Shown here: piece after piece, positions 1-6,276 of the stretch
Numbering within the stretch: position 1 is the stretch's first letter
Layout of the letters: every line of letters starts with the position of its first letter
Origin: JBCBKP01 sp038746265
GTDB taxonomy: Bacteria; Planctomycetota; Phycisphaerae; Phycisphaerales; UBA1924
Reading direction: 5' to 3'
DNA length: 13,092 bases
NCBI GenBank assembly: GCA_038746265.1
Contig: JBCDKU010000078.1
Span: forward strand, 1 to 13,092
Program-made: the position numbers and the translations under genes
Notes under the pieces: model-generated
What the model saw: only the letters and a program-made list of their open reading frames with translations
Told to the model about the DNA's origin: nothing
The model's database searches: none

Positions 1-530
1 ACATCCCCACCAACGTCATCTCCATCACCGACGGCCAGATCTACCTCGAGCCCGACCTCTTCTACAAGGGCGTCCGCCCCGCCATCAACGTCGGCATCTC
101 CGTTTCCCGCGTGGGCGGCAACGCGCAGATCAAGGCGATGAAGAAGATCGCCGGTTCCCTGCGTCTCGACCTCGCCGCCTTCCGCGAGCTCGAGGCCTTC
201 GCCCAGCTCGGCACCGAGCTCGACCCCGCCACCCAGAAGCAGCTCGACCGCGGAGCCCGCATGGTCGAGCTCCTCAAGCAGCCCCAGTACCAGCCCTTCG
301 AGGTCGTCGATCAGGTCCTCTCGATCTACGCCGCCTCCAAGAGCTTCATGGACGACGTCGATGTCAAGCACATCGCCGACTTCGAGAAGGCCATGCTCAA
401 CTACTTCGCCGGCTCCGGCAGAGCCGTCCGCGACGAGCTCGCAAGCTCCAAGGCCCTCGGCGACGACATCAACGCGAAGATCGACGAAACCCTGCGAGCC
501 TTCAAGAGCACCTGGTCGGCTCCGGCGTAA
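1..530 (+). CDS. atpA: ATP synthase F1 subunit alpha, 3' end (partial)
   Basis: This is the C-terminal 175 residues of the F1 alpha subunit, the non-catalytic nucleotide-binding partner of beta in the F1 hexamer of membrane ATP synthase. The gene enters from the left edge; the first whole codon is at position 3. Seen in the sequence: ISITDGQIYLEPDLFYKGVRPA at the start of the visible part (broken here as ISITDGQIYLE then PDLFYKGVRPA), SVSRVGGNAQIKAMKK, GSLRLDLAAFRELEAFAQ and RGARMVELLKQ, all hallmarks of the alpha-subunit nucleotide-binding domain end and C-terminal helical bundle. The stop is TAA at 528-530. In the usual atp operon the gamma gene (atpG) follows alpha. Here a terminator follows and no atp gene appears downstream, so alpha is the last gene of its transcript. 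Third codon positions are strongly C-biased, unlike the G-biased plus-strand genes beyond 4000. Confidence 0.96.
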   Translation, partial: IPTNVISITDGQIYLEPDLFYKGVRPAINVGISVSRVGGNAQIKAMKKIAGSLRLDLAAFRELEAFAQLGTELDPATQKQLDRGARMVELLKQPQYQPFEVVDQVLSIYAASKSFMDDVDVKHIADFEKAMLNYFAGSGRAVRDELASSKALGDDINAKIDETLRAFKSTWSAPA

Positions 531-586
531 GACCGATTCGAGCTCGCATCGCAGCGGCCACGAGTTAGAATCCAAGACCGATGACC

Positions 587-620
587 AAGGGATGGTTCGC
601 TTCGCGGACCATCCCTTTTT
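587..620 (+). terminator. Rho-independent terminator of atpA
   Basis: AAGGGATGGT (587-596) pairs perfectly with ACCATCCCTT (608-617). The stem extends inward by a T-G pair and three G-C pairs to a TTC loop (601-603), giving about 14 paired positions. It runs directly into a five-T tract (616-620). It lies 57 bases after the atpA stop codon, exactly where the end of the atp transcript is expected. Confidence 0.88.
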
Positions 621-636
621 CGTTGCCCGAGCGCCT

Positions 637-668
637 CGCCTCGCCTTGCCTGCTGGCAAGGCGAGGCG
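637..668. repeat. 14-bp perfect inverted repeat (REP-like palindrome)
   Basis: CGCCTCGCCTTGCC (637-650) and GGCAAGGCGAGGCG (655-668) are perfect reverse complements around the loop TGCT. The left side carries a slipped duplication of CGCCT at 633-637. There is no T tract, so it does not look like a second intrinsic terminator. It may be an extragenic palindromic element or a transcript-stabilising hairpin; a dispersed repeat family cannot be confirmed from one window. Confidence 0.7.
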
Positions 669-912
669 CGGAGAGCGTAGCAGCCCCAGGTCGCTGGCCG
701 ACGTATGAGCCCGCGTCCTGCAACCTCTCAGCAATGAGGTCCCGAAAAACCTGCATGCACCAACGCCCTCCGTGCGCCATCTCCCCGCGATACCCCGGAA
801 AGCCCTTGCGTCGCTCCGCCGAGCGCGTAGATTTGTGGTGGACGGATACCAAGGCAGAGAAGCGCAAGGCCGAAAAACGCAGGACAGATCAGCGCAGGGA
901 AGAGAACCACGA

Positions 913-1884
913 ATGCCAAGAGCCCGAATCCAGCGAGCCATCGCCGCCCTCGGCATGACGGCCGTCGCCGTCACCACCCACGCCCAACCCGAGATCCACG
1001 TCCCCCCGGTAGCGTTCCCCACCGAGGAATTCCTCGCCGCCAACCCGGGCACGGTGATCTTTTTCGACGAGGGCGAACTCACCATCTTCGGCGGCACCGA
1101 AGACGACCGCCGCCCCCTCGACCTCAACGGCGCCACCATCCACGTCGCCCAGGGCCCACCCCCGCCCGACCCGGACCCGACAGACGACGTCCCGGAAAAC
1201 TTCGACAACGCGGTCCTCGGGAGCGGCACCCAACTCCGTAACGGCACCATGATCCTTTACGAGGGCGCCAGCACGTCACCGAGTTCCACGTACGAGGGCA
1301 TGACAGTCATCAACCGCGGCGGCCGAATCCGCGGATTTCTGCGGCAGCGCGCCACCGAAGATCTGTACGTGCCAATCGGAGTCTTCTTCTATCCCTCGGG
1401 TGACGTCGCCTTCGTGGACTCTGTCTTCGTTCAGGAGTTTGGCGCGATCACCAACGCAGATTTCGTCCGATCGACGCTCACGATCCGGGGCGGGATCGCC
1501 GGTCAGATCAACCTCTTCGATGGTGCAACCATCAGCTTCGACGGGCCCCTCGACGATCTTTCAGGTGACGAGCTTCCGCCGTACCTGCTCCCGCGCATCG
1601 AGACCTACTTCCGTAACGGCCTTAACCTCAACGCCGTGAATGCGGCGATAACTCTGGAGGACAAGCGGCTGGCGGGTGTCGCACTTGTCGGCGGCACGGC
1701 GATCCTCTCGTCTAGCGATCTTGTCGCACTCCGAGTGTGGGTTCGGCACGCGCAGAGGTTGATCAATCGGTCGTCGGCGGTTTGTTCGCAGTGTCGAATC
1801 GCTTTAATTCGGAAGGGCTTGCCGAGATCTATGCGTCGGAGTCTCGCATCGGTTCAGTCGGCACGGATGGCGACGCGCGTATAG
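913..1884 (+). CDS. Secreted beta-solenoid dockerin protein, N-terminal part (frame-broken gene)
   Basis: This is the first part of a large exported protein. ATG 913 is preferred over the GTG at 772. It is preceded by an AGGGA-type ribosome binding site, and it opens a convincing Sec signal peptide: MPRARIQRAIAALGMTA, then AVAVTTHAQ with probable cleavage after HAQ (residue about 25). The mature part is rich in short beta-strand turns such as LNGATIHV, LRNGTMILYEG and IRGGIAGQINLFDGATISF, in the style of right-handed beta-helix proteins. No catalytic residues were recognised. Sense-looking sequence ends at about residue 275 (position 1737); the remaining 48 residues to the TGA/TAG region are basic and low in strand pattern, as expected for out-of-frame reading. 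The protein resumes in the next frame at 1740. An intact version would be about 1000 residues. Whether the break is a sequencing error, a recent mutation or a pseudogene cannot be decided here. Confidence 0.75.
   Translation: MPRARIQRAIAALGMTAVAVTTHAQPEIHVPPVAFPTEEFLAANPGTVIFFDEGELTIFGGTEDDRRPLDLNGATIHVAQGPPPPDPDPTDDVPENFDNAVLGSGTQLRNGTMILYEGASTSPSSTYEGMTVINRGGRIRGFLRQRATEDLYVPIGVFFYPSGDVAFVDSVFVQEFGAITNADFVRSTLTIRGGIAGQINLFDGATISFDGPLDDLSGDELPPYLLPRIETYFRNGLNLNAVNAAITLEDKRLAGVALVGGTAILSSSDLVALRVWVRHAQRLINRSSAVCSQCRIALIRKGLPRSMRRSLASVQSARMATRV
1705..1745 (+). other. Apparent frameshift site (GTGTG slippage)
   Basis: Frame 1 reads sensible protein up to the codons CTC CGA GTG (1729-1737), and frame 3 continues sensibly with GGT TCG GCA (1740 on). 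Frame 3 is closed by TAG at 1713-1715, so the crossover must lie between 1716 and about 1740. The bases GAGTGTGGG at 1733-1741 contain a GTGTG run. Removing one TG restores a continuous reading LRVGSARAEVDQ. No X-XXY-YYZ slippery heptamer with a following pseudoknot was seen, so programmed frameshifting is unlikely. Confidence 0.75.
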
Positions 1885-3917
1885 AAGTCGTCAATGGTGT
1901 TCTGAACGGAAGACTCTCGCTCACCGGCGGCGAGGTTCTTCTTGATCAAGTCACTGCGCGTCGAGATGATGGCGAGCCGCTCTGGTTCGATACTGATCGT
2001 GGCGAAACCAGAGGCACACTAAGACTACGAGACAGCGAAGCCGATCTCGCATTTGAATCGGACGTGATCGAGTACTACACGTCTCTCGATATCGAGCGAA
2101 GTCGCGTAACAATCAGTTTGCGCGACGGTATCACATTCCAAGAATCGCAGTATTACCTTTACGGGACGCTACGCCTCGTGGAGAGCACGCTGGGGCTTAG
2201 GAGCTTCGAGTCGCTCACGCTCTCACGACCTTTCTTCGGGCCGGCGCCCGAAGAACCCGAAACGGTCGATGTCGTTGACAGTATCGTAAACGGTCGCCTC
2301 ATCGCTCGAGACTTTGCTCGGGTCCGGGTTGATTCATCCGAGTTGCGGCCGCCGCTTCTAGAGCAGACCGAGGCCATCGAGTTCGGTGTTCCGTACGGCC
2401 GTTTCCGGGACGCACTTGCTCCAGGTGTCCCGCCTCTAGCGTCGGTTGGTGGCATCGCAGTCACGAGGGTAGCAGAGGTCGAACTGATCAACTCGGACAT
2501 CGGCCGATTCCGCGGTGGATTCGACGACGACATCGAGCGTGTGTTGATCAGCGGATCGACGCTGAATGGTGCACTCTCGACACTATTCGCGGACGAAGTC
2601 ATGATAGAGAACGGTGCCTGGATCCGTGGGCAATCCGGGATGGGTGCACGGCGATTTGTCATCGCTGGGGGGCTGATCGATCATCTCACGAATAGAGCGA
2701 TCAATGAACTCGTCATCCGTGGAACAAACGTCACAATCAACGGGGTCGCCTACAGCCTTGGCGAGACTTGGGTTCCCGAAACAGACTTTGATATTCCAGC
2801 GATTTCGGCGATTCTGTCTGACGGCACGCCGCTCGCGTTGCAGGGCAATGGTGGCGCAGTAGATACCGCTACATACATCGGATCGGTCACCGTTGAAGCG
2901 CCCGAGAGCGTGATGCCTGAGATCGGCCAGGAAGCAGAGGAACGAATCATCCGGACGGGTGACCGAGTCGCGATTGCCGCGGGCGAGCGAGCTCCACCGC
3001 ACACGTTGGTCGATCGCGGCGGCGAGATGGAGATCGACGAGGGCGGATCGGCGGAATGGGGGCTGCGAGCACTCGGATCCGTTGATGTTGCCGGCGATAT
3101 TGGTCCCTACTCAGGTGTCTTCGACGGGGGTCAAGTGAAACTCAAGCCGAGCGGCTCGCTTGGCTTTGGATTCACCGTTCATCCGGGAGGCGAATTGGTG
3201 ATCGAAGGCGGGCGCGTTGCTGAATCGATTTTCCTTGCACCAAGATCGATCACCCGTATGACTGCCGTCGAGGATCTGACTCAGCAGGATGGCTCGTTTT
3301 CTGGCTTCGGCGGTAACATTTTTACTGGAAGTCTGATCATCGATTCGCTGCTTGGTTTCAACAGGATCCTTGAAGACGGTGCACGGGCTCAGGGGTTTGA
3401 TGTCCCGCTGATTGATCTCGCGCAGCCAGTTGATTTGGGGCGAGATCTACTGGCCGGACTGCTCGACGAGCCGATCTATGGAGGTCAGGCGATCGAACGT
3501 GCGATCGTAAGGATTCAAGACGGTGGGGTGTTTCGTCTCGGCGGTTTCAACTTCTTCGGTCCGCCATCGGACTACGGCCGAACCGTCAATGAGCTGCTCG
3601 CGGCACCGGAATCACCAATGTTTGTGCCTCGAAGAGGCACAGAAGAAAACCCGTTCGATCTGACCGCGTCGCCTGGCACACGGCTCATCCTCGATCTCAC
3701 CCCAATTACCCTCGCCGCGGACTGGGATGGGAACAGGATGTTCGATATGGCGGACGTCCTTGCGTACATCGCCGACTTCACGGGGGCAGATCCTTCGGTC
3801 GCGGACTTTGATGGGAACGGGATCACGAACATCTCGGATCTGTTCGCGTTCATCGAGTCGTTCGAGACGTTCGGGCCGATCATCAATAACGGGTCGCTGC
3901 CGCCGGAGATGCCTTGA
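1737..3917 (+). CDS. Secreted beta-solenoid dockerin protein, C-terminal part (frame-broken gene)
   Basis: This frame continues the protein begun at 913. GTG 1737 is only the first possible start after an in-frame TAG at 1713-1715 and is probably not a real initiation site: there is no ribosome binding site and no signal peptide. The body contains many degenerate strand-turn units such as ARIEVVNGVLNGRLSL, VDVVDSIVNGRLIARD and RVLISGSTLNGALST, consistent with a long beta-solenoid. The C terminus has two EF-hand-like calcium loops of a dockerin-type domain, DWDGNRMFDMAD (3720-3755) and DFDGNGITNISD (3804-3839), each followed by a short helix (VLAYIADF, LFAFIESF). Such domains are frequent in planctomycete secreted proteins, where they probably serve surface or matrix attachment. 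Base composition is well below the neighbours: one sampled 60-base line (2041-2100) is 50% GC against 70% at 4501-4560. Function and substrate are unknown. Confidence 0.78.
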   Translation: MGSARAEVDQSVVGGLFAVSNRFNSEGLAEIYASESRIGSVGTDGDARIEVVNGVLNGRLSLTGGEVLLDQVTARRDDGEPLWFDTDRGETRGTLRLRDSEADLAFESDVIEYYTSLDIERSRVTISLRDGITFQESQYYLYGTLRLVESTLGLRSFESLTLSRPFFGPAPEEPETVDVVDSIVNGRLIARDFARVRVDSSELRPPLLEQTEAIEFGVPYGRFRDALAPGVPPLASVGGIAVTRVAEVELINSDIGRFRGGFDDDIERVLISGSTLNGALSTLFADEVMIENGAWIRGQSGMGARRFVIAGGLIDHLTNRAINELVIRGTNVTINGVAYSLGETWVPETDFDIPAISAILSDGTPLALQGNGGAVDTATYIGSVTVEAPESVMPEIGQEAEERIIRTGDRVAIAAGERAPPHTLVDRGGEMEIDEGGSAEWGLRALGSVDVAGDIGPYSGVFDGGQVKLKPSGSLGFGFTVHPGGELVIEGGRVAESIFLAPRSITRMTAVEDLTQQDGSFSGFGGNIFTGSLIIDSLLGFNRILEDGARAQGFDVPLIDLAQPVDLGRDLLAGLLDEPIYGGQAIERAIVRIQDGGVFRLGGFNFFGPPSDYGRTVNELLAAPESPMFVPRRGTEENPFDLTASPGTRLILDLTPITLAADWDGNRMFDMADVLAYIADFTGADPSVADFDGNGITNISDLFAFIESFETFGPIINNGSLPPEMP
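3720..3839 (+). other. Dockerin-like double EF-hand domain
   Basis: There are two 12-residue calcium-loop motifs, 84 bases apart start to start. Loop 1 has D at positions 1, 3, 9 and 12 and N at 5; loop 2 has D at 1, 3 and 12 and N at 5 and 9. Both are followed by a hydrophobic helix. This matches the duplicated F-hand layout of type I dockerins and of the dockerin-like C termini common in Phycisphaerae. No cohesin is visible in the window. Confidence 0.8.
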
Positions 3918-4026
3918 GATCGGCTCTGTTCACCGTTCGGTTCGCCGGCCCTGACGGGGCCCGACCGGGACGGGCTCTTGTGAAGCCTGCGGGCGTTCTG
4001 GGGGGCGGCGACGCTACCATGGTGCT
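3918..4026 (+). other. Short spacer with weak GC hairpins
   Basis: The spacer holds two overlapping 5-bp hairpins, GGCCC (3947-3951) with GGGCC (3957-3961) and GCCCG (3959-3963) with CGGGC (3971-3975). The latter is followed by TCTTGT, which is a poor T tract. This may be a weak terminator for the preceding gene. The right end contains the putative -10 element of the epimerase gene. Confidence 0.35.
4015..4020 (+). promoter_or_regulatory. Putative -10 element for a leaderless epimerase transcript
   Basis: TACCAT fits the TANNNT core of a -10 box and ends exactly 6 bases before GTG 4027, so transcription would begin at or next to the start codon. No Shine-Dalgarno sequence lies at a usable distance; the nearest G run is about 20 bases upstream. 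No convincing -35 box was seen. The same spacing recurs before the uracil-DNA glycosylase gene. Confidence 0.35.
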
Positions 4027-5043
4027 GTGACGCGGATCCCTGAGCACGCCATCGATTCACTGCGCGCCAAGCTCGACGGCAAGCGGTGCTGCGTGACGGG
4101 CGGGGCGGGGTTCATCGGCGGGCACGTCGTGGACGCTCTGGTCTCGCTCGGGGCGTCGGTCTCGGTCATCGATGATCTGACGAACTCGGATCTTGGGCAT
4201 CTCGGTCAGGTGATCGAGATGGAGCCCGGGCGCTGCCGGTTCCTGCAGGCGTCGATCCTGGATCCCGATGGGCTGGCTTCGGCAGTTGATGGTGCGCACC
4301 TGGTGCTGCACCTCGCGGCTCGGAGCTCGGTGTCGCGGTCGCTGGAGGATCCCGAGCGGACGTGGGCGATCAACGCGACCGGGACTCTGCGCGTGCTGCA
4401 GGCGGCGCGCGATCAGGGTGTGAAGCGTGTGGTGTACAGCGCGTCGTCCTCGGCGTACGGCGATGCGCCGGGCCTGCCCAAGCGCGAGACCTCGGCGCCG
4501 GAACCGCTCAGCCCGTACGCGGCGAGCAAGCTGGCGGGTGAGCATCTCGCGTCGGCGTACGCGGACAGCTACGGGTTGTCGGCGGTATCGCTGCGGTACT
4601 TCAACGTGTTCGGGCCCAGGCAGCCCGCCGACTCGCCCTACGCGGGTGTGATCCCGGCGTTCGCGAAGAAGCTCAAGGCGGGCGAGCGCCCGGTGATCTA
4701 CGGCGACGGCGAGCAGACGCGCGACTTCACCTATGTCGCGAACATCGTCTACGCGAACCTGCTCGCGGCGACGGTCGATGCGCCGCTCGCGGGCGACACG
4801 ATCAACATCGGGACCGGCGATTCGACCTCGATCAATACGCTGGCGCGGATCATGGCGTCGGCGCACGGGCGCGACGACCTGACGCCCGAGCACCGTCCGG
4901 TGCGGGCGGGCGACGTGCGGGATTCGCAGGCGGATCTTTCCCGGGCGCGGGACCTGCTGGGCTACGAGCCGTTCATTGACTTTGAGCAGGGACTCGAGCT
5001 GGCGGTGGACTGGTACCGCACGGCGGCGGCGGACGTGAGCTGA
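4027..5043 (+). CDS. NAD-dependent nucleotide-sugar epimerase (extended SDR, GalE/WbpP-like)
   Basis: This is a cytoplasmic 338-residue extended short-chain dehydrogenase that probably inverts C4 of a UDP-sugar (UDP-Glc/GlcNAc or a uronic acid) for envelope or surface polysaccharide synthesis. Seen: Rossmann motif TGGAGFIG (residues 24-31), an acidic pair D49-D50 ending beta-2 that fits NAD ribose binding, the LHLAARSSVSRS segment (94-105), catalytic YSASSSAYG near 137-145 with YAASK giving Y164 and K168, and the sugar-binding LRYFNVFGPRQ (189-199) followed by SPYAGVIPAF. RDFTYV (232-237) is typical of UDP-sugar 4-epimerases. The SPYAGVIP element resembles WbpP/Gne-type enzymes more than E. 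coli GalE, but the substrate cannot be fixed from sequence alone. The start is GTG 4027; the ATG at 4019 hits a stop at once. Its TGA overlaps the ATG of the next gene (ATGA). Confidence 0.9.
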   Translation: MTRIPEHAIDSLRAKLDGKRCCVTGGAGFIGGHVVDALVSLGASVSVIDDLTNSDLGHLGQVIEMEPGRCRFLQASILDPDGLASAVDGAHLVLHLAARSSVSRSLEDPERTWAINATGTLRVLQAARDQGVKRVVYSASSSAYGDAPGLPKRETSAPEPLSPYAASKLAGEHLASAYADSYGLSAVSLRYFNVFGPRQPADSPYAGVIPAFAKKLKAGERPVIYGDGEQTRDFTYVANIVYANLLAATVDAPLAGDTINIGTGDSTSINTLARIMASAHGRDDLTPEHRPVRAGDVRDSQADLSRARDLLGYEPFIDFEQGLELAVDWYRTAAADVS

Positions 5044-5249
5044 TGCGGCTGCGGTCGCCCATCGACTTTCTTCGGGCGTGCGGGGGCCTGTTGGTGACGG
5101 CGGTCGCGATCCGGTTCCGGTTCGGCGGGGCGTACTGGCGGTGGCGGATGATGACGGCGATGGGGGATGGTGACCGTCCGGCTTCCGCGGCGCAGCGGAA
5201 GGCGGGGCTGGAGTACGGGCTGTGGGTGAGCCGGATGAGGCGGCTCTAG
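5043..5249 (+). CDS. Small basic membrane-anchored protein, 68 aa, function unknown
   Basis: ATG 5043 overlaps the epimerase stop codon by one base (ATGA), a classical sign of translational coupling, and the frame runs to TAG 5247-5249. The 68-residue product has a short basic N terminus, one hydrophobic segment (about residues 9-24, with LLVTAVAIRF), then an aromatic-basic stretch GGAYWRWRMMTAMG and a C-terminal LEYGLWVSRMRRL. Arginine is abundant (12 residues), so the protein is very basic. Codon use matches the neighbouring plus-strand genes (third-position G and C). I do not recognise the family; a single-pass inner-membrane protein with a positively charged cytoplasmic tail is the simplest reading. 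Its stop codon overlaps the putative -10 box of the next gene. A chance frame cannot be fully excluded. Confidence 0.6.
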   Translation: MRLRSPIDFLRACGGLLVTAVAIRFRFGGAYWRWRMMTAMGDGDRPASAAQRKAGLEYGLWVSRMRRL

Positions 5250-5252
5250 ACT
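5247..5252 (+). promoter_or_regulatory. Putative -10 element for a leaderless uracil-DNA glycosylase transcript
   Basis: TAGACT matches TANNNT and ends 6 bases before ATG 5259, the same geometry as at 4015-4020. There is no Shine-Dalgarno sequence within 5-12 bases of the ATG; GAGG at 5237-5240 is about 18 bases away. The hexamer overlaps the stop codon of the small upstream gene. No clear -35 was found, so this is suggestive only. Confidence 0.35.
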
Positions 5253-5258
5253 GCTCCG

Positions 5259-6083
5259 ATGGGTGATCTCCGGCAACTCGTTGAACAGCACGCGATGACC
5301 AGCAAGCTCTTCGGGGTGGACTTTGTGCCGTGCTATCGGAGCGGCGACGGTGAGGACGGCTTTGAGGCTGTGCCGGCGGCGCCGGAAGTGGCGGATGCGT
5401 CGGACACGGCAACCGAGGCCGTCGCAGAGGTGAAGCCTCGGCCGGTCGCTCGCGGTGGGTCGAAGGCGGATCGCTTGGCGGCGTTGCGTGAGCGGTACGA
5501 GGCGGAGGCGCCGCACGCGGCGTTCGACACGAGCTTCACGAACATCGTTTTTGGCGAGGGCGATCCAGAGGCGCGGCTCATGTTCGTGGGCGAGGCGCCG
5601 GGGGCGGACGAGGACGCGTCGGGGCGTCCGTTTGTTGGTCGTGCGGGGCAGCTGCTCGAGAAGATGATCGTGGCGATGGGGCTGAGCCGTGAGTCGGTGT
5701 ACATCGCGAACGTGCTGAAGACGCGTCCGCCGAACAACCGGACGCCGACGACGGAAGAGGTGCAGGCGTGCGCGCCGTATCTGTTCGAGCAGATCCGGAT
5801 CATCGCGCCGTCGGTGATCGTGACGCTGGGGGCGCCGTCGAGCCGGCTGCTGCTGGATTCGACGGAGTCGATGGGCCGGCTGCGCGGGGTGTGGGCGGAG
5901 TTCCCGCCCTCGTCGATGATGCTGCCGATGCTGGATGGGGCGTGGGATCAGGAGGCGGTGGCGGTGATGCCGACGTACCACCCGGCGTTCTTTCTGCGGT
6001 CGTACACGCCCGAGAACCGCAAGAAGGTGTGGTCGGACCTGCAGCGGGCGATGGAACGGCTTGGGGTTGGGGTGGGGTCCTGA
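5259..6083 (+). CDS. Uracil-DNA glycosylase, family 4-like, lacking most Fe-S cysteines
   Basis: This is a 274-residue DNA repair enzyme expected to excise uracil from deaminated cytosine or misincorporated dUMP. Family 4 motifs are clear: VFGEGDPEARLMFVGEAPGADED (motif A core GEAPGADED at 111-119), RPFVGRAGQLL with the uracil-stacking F125, IANVLKTRPPNNR (149-161) and motif B MPTYHPAFFLR with H241. The usual family has four cysteines ligating a 4Fe-4S cluster: a CxxC about ten residues before VFGEG, a Cys in K-C-R-P-P, and one about 16 residues later. Here the first two align with A84 and A87 and the third is T155; only C171 remains. The only other cysteine is C25, in an N-terminal extension of about 75 residues rich in Ala, Glu and Val that looks disordered. 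The cluster is therefore probably absent while the active site is kept. ATG 5259 has no ribosome binding site and may be leaderless. Confidence 0.9.
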   Translation: MGDLRQLVEQHAMTSKLFGVDFVPCYRSGDGEDGFEAVPAAPEVADASDTATEAVAEVKPRPVARGGSKADRLAALRERYEAEAPHAAFDTSFTNIVFGEGDPEARLMFVGEAPGADEDASGRPFVGRAGQLLEKMIVAMGLSRESVYIANVLKTRPPNNRTPTTEEVQACAPYLFEQIRIIAPSVIVTLGAPSSRLLLDSTESMGRLRGVWAEFPPSSMMLPMLDGAWDQEAVAVMPTYHPAFFLRSYTPENRKKVWSDLQRAMERLGVGVGS

Positions 6084-6276
6084 GCCTCGGTCTGAGTCCG
6101 GCTCTGAATCGGGTTTGCGACGGTGTCACCCACGAAGCGGGGCGGGCCCCTCTTTGGTGGAGTGACCGGTCAGCTGTTGCGACGGTTGATCTCAAGTCTG
6201 ATTGACGTGGGATGGCGGACGAACCGACCTCTTTGGGTCCTTTGGCTGTGGTTGCCATGGGGGAGGAAGCCGTTCC
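6084..6276 (+). other. 193-base gap before the chemoreceptor gene
   Basis: The gap contains a repeated GCGACGGT (near 6117 and 6178) and a weak 4-bp GGGG/CCCC hairpin followed by TCTTT around 6137-6152. No confident terminator or promoter was recognised. An open frame crossing the region (from 6123) overlaps the chemoreceptor gene out of frame and is not credible. A Shine-Dalgarno sequence occupies the right end. Confidence 0.4.
6261..6269 (+). promoter_or_regulatory. Ribosome binding site of the chemoreceptor gene
   Basis: GGGAGGAAG lies 7-10 bases before ATG 6277. It decides the start: upstream TTG 6202 would add 25 residues without a ribosome binding site and would bury the signal-anchor. 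Confidence 0.8.

Larger units (their letters stand above)
531..912. other. Intergenic region of 382 bases without a credible gene
   Basis: Several short open frames cross this stretch on both strands, but they overlap each other, start inside the terminator hairpin or run out of frame through repeats, and none resembles a known protein. What it does hold: the atpA terminator (587-620), a 14-bp perfect palindrome (637-668), and a purine-rich 5' leader (about 840-912) in front of the secreted protein gene, ending in an AGGGA-type ribosome binding site near 896-900. No tRNA or other structured RNA was recognised, and no TTATCCACA DnaA box was seen. Confidence 0.6.

Noticed and set aside
581..958. 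A 125-codon plus-strand frame in the gap after atpA, preceded by TAGAAT
   Set aside because: Its ATG is inside the terminator stem and the frame runs through the palindrome and into the secreted-protein gene in another phase; the product shows no domain.
1716..1745. Programmed ribosomal frameshifting in the dockerin gene
   Set aside because: There is no slippery heptamer, no internal Shine-Dalgarno stimulator and no obvious downstream pseudoknot; a GTGTG slippage mutation is simpler.
4057..5412. A 451-codon minus-strand frame opposite the epimerase
   Set aside because: It is Arg/Pro-rich shadow sequence; the epimerase on the plus strand has complete cofactor and catalytic motifs.
6243..6256. 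A TGGC...TTGC sigma-54-like match before the chemoreceptor
   Set aside because: The GG to GC spacing is 8 rather than 10 bases, and the site would overlap the ribosome binding region.
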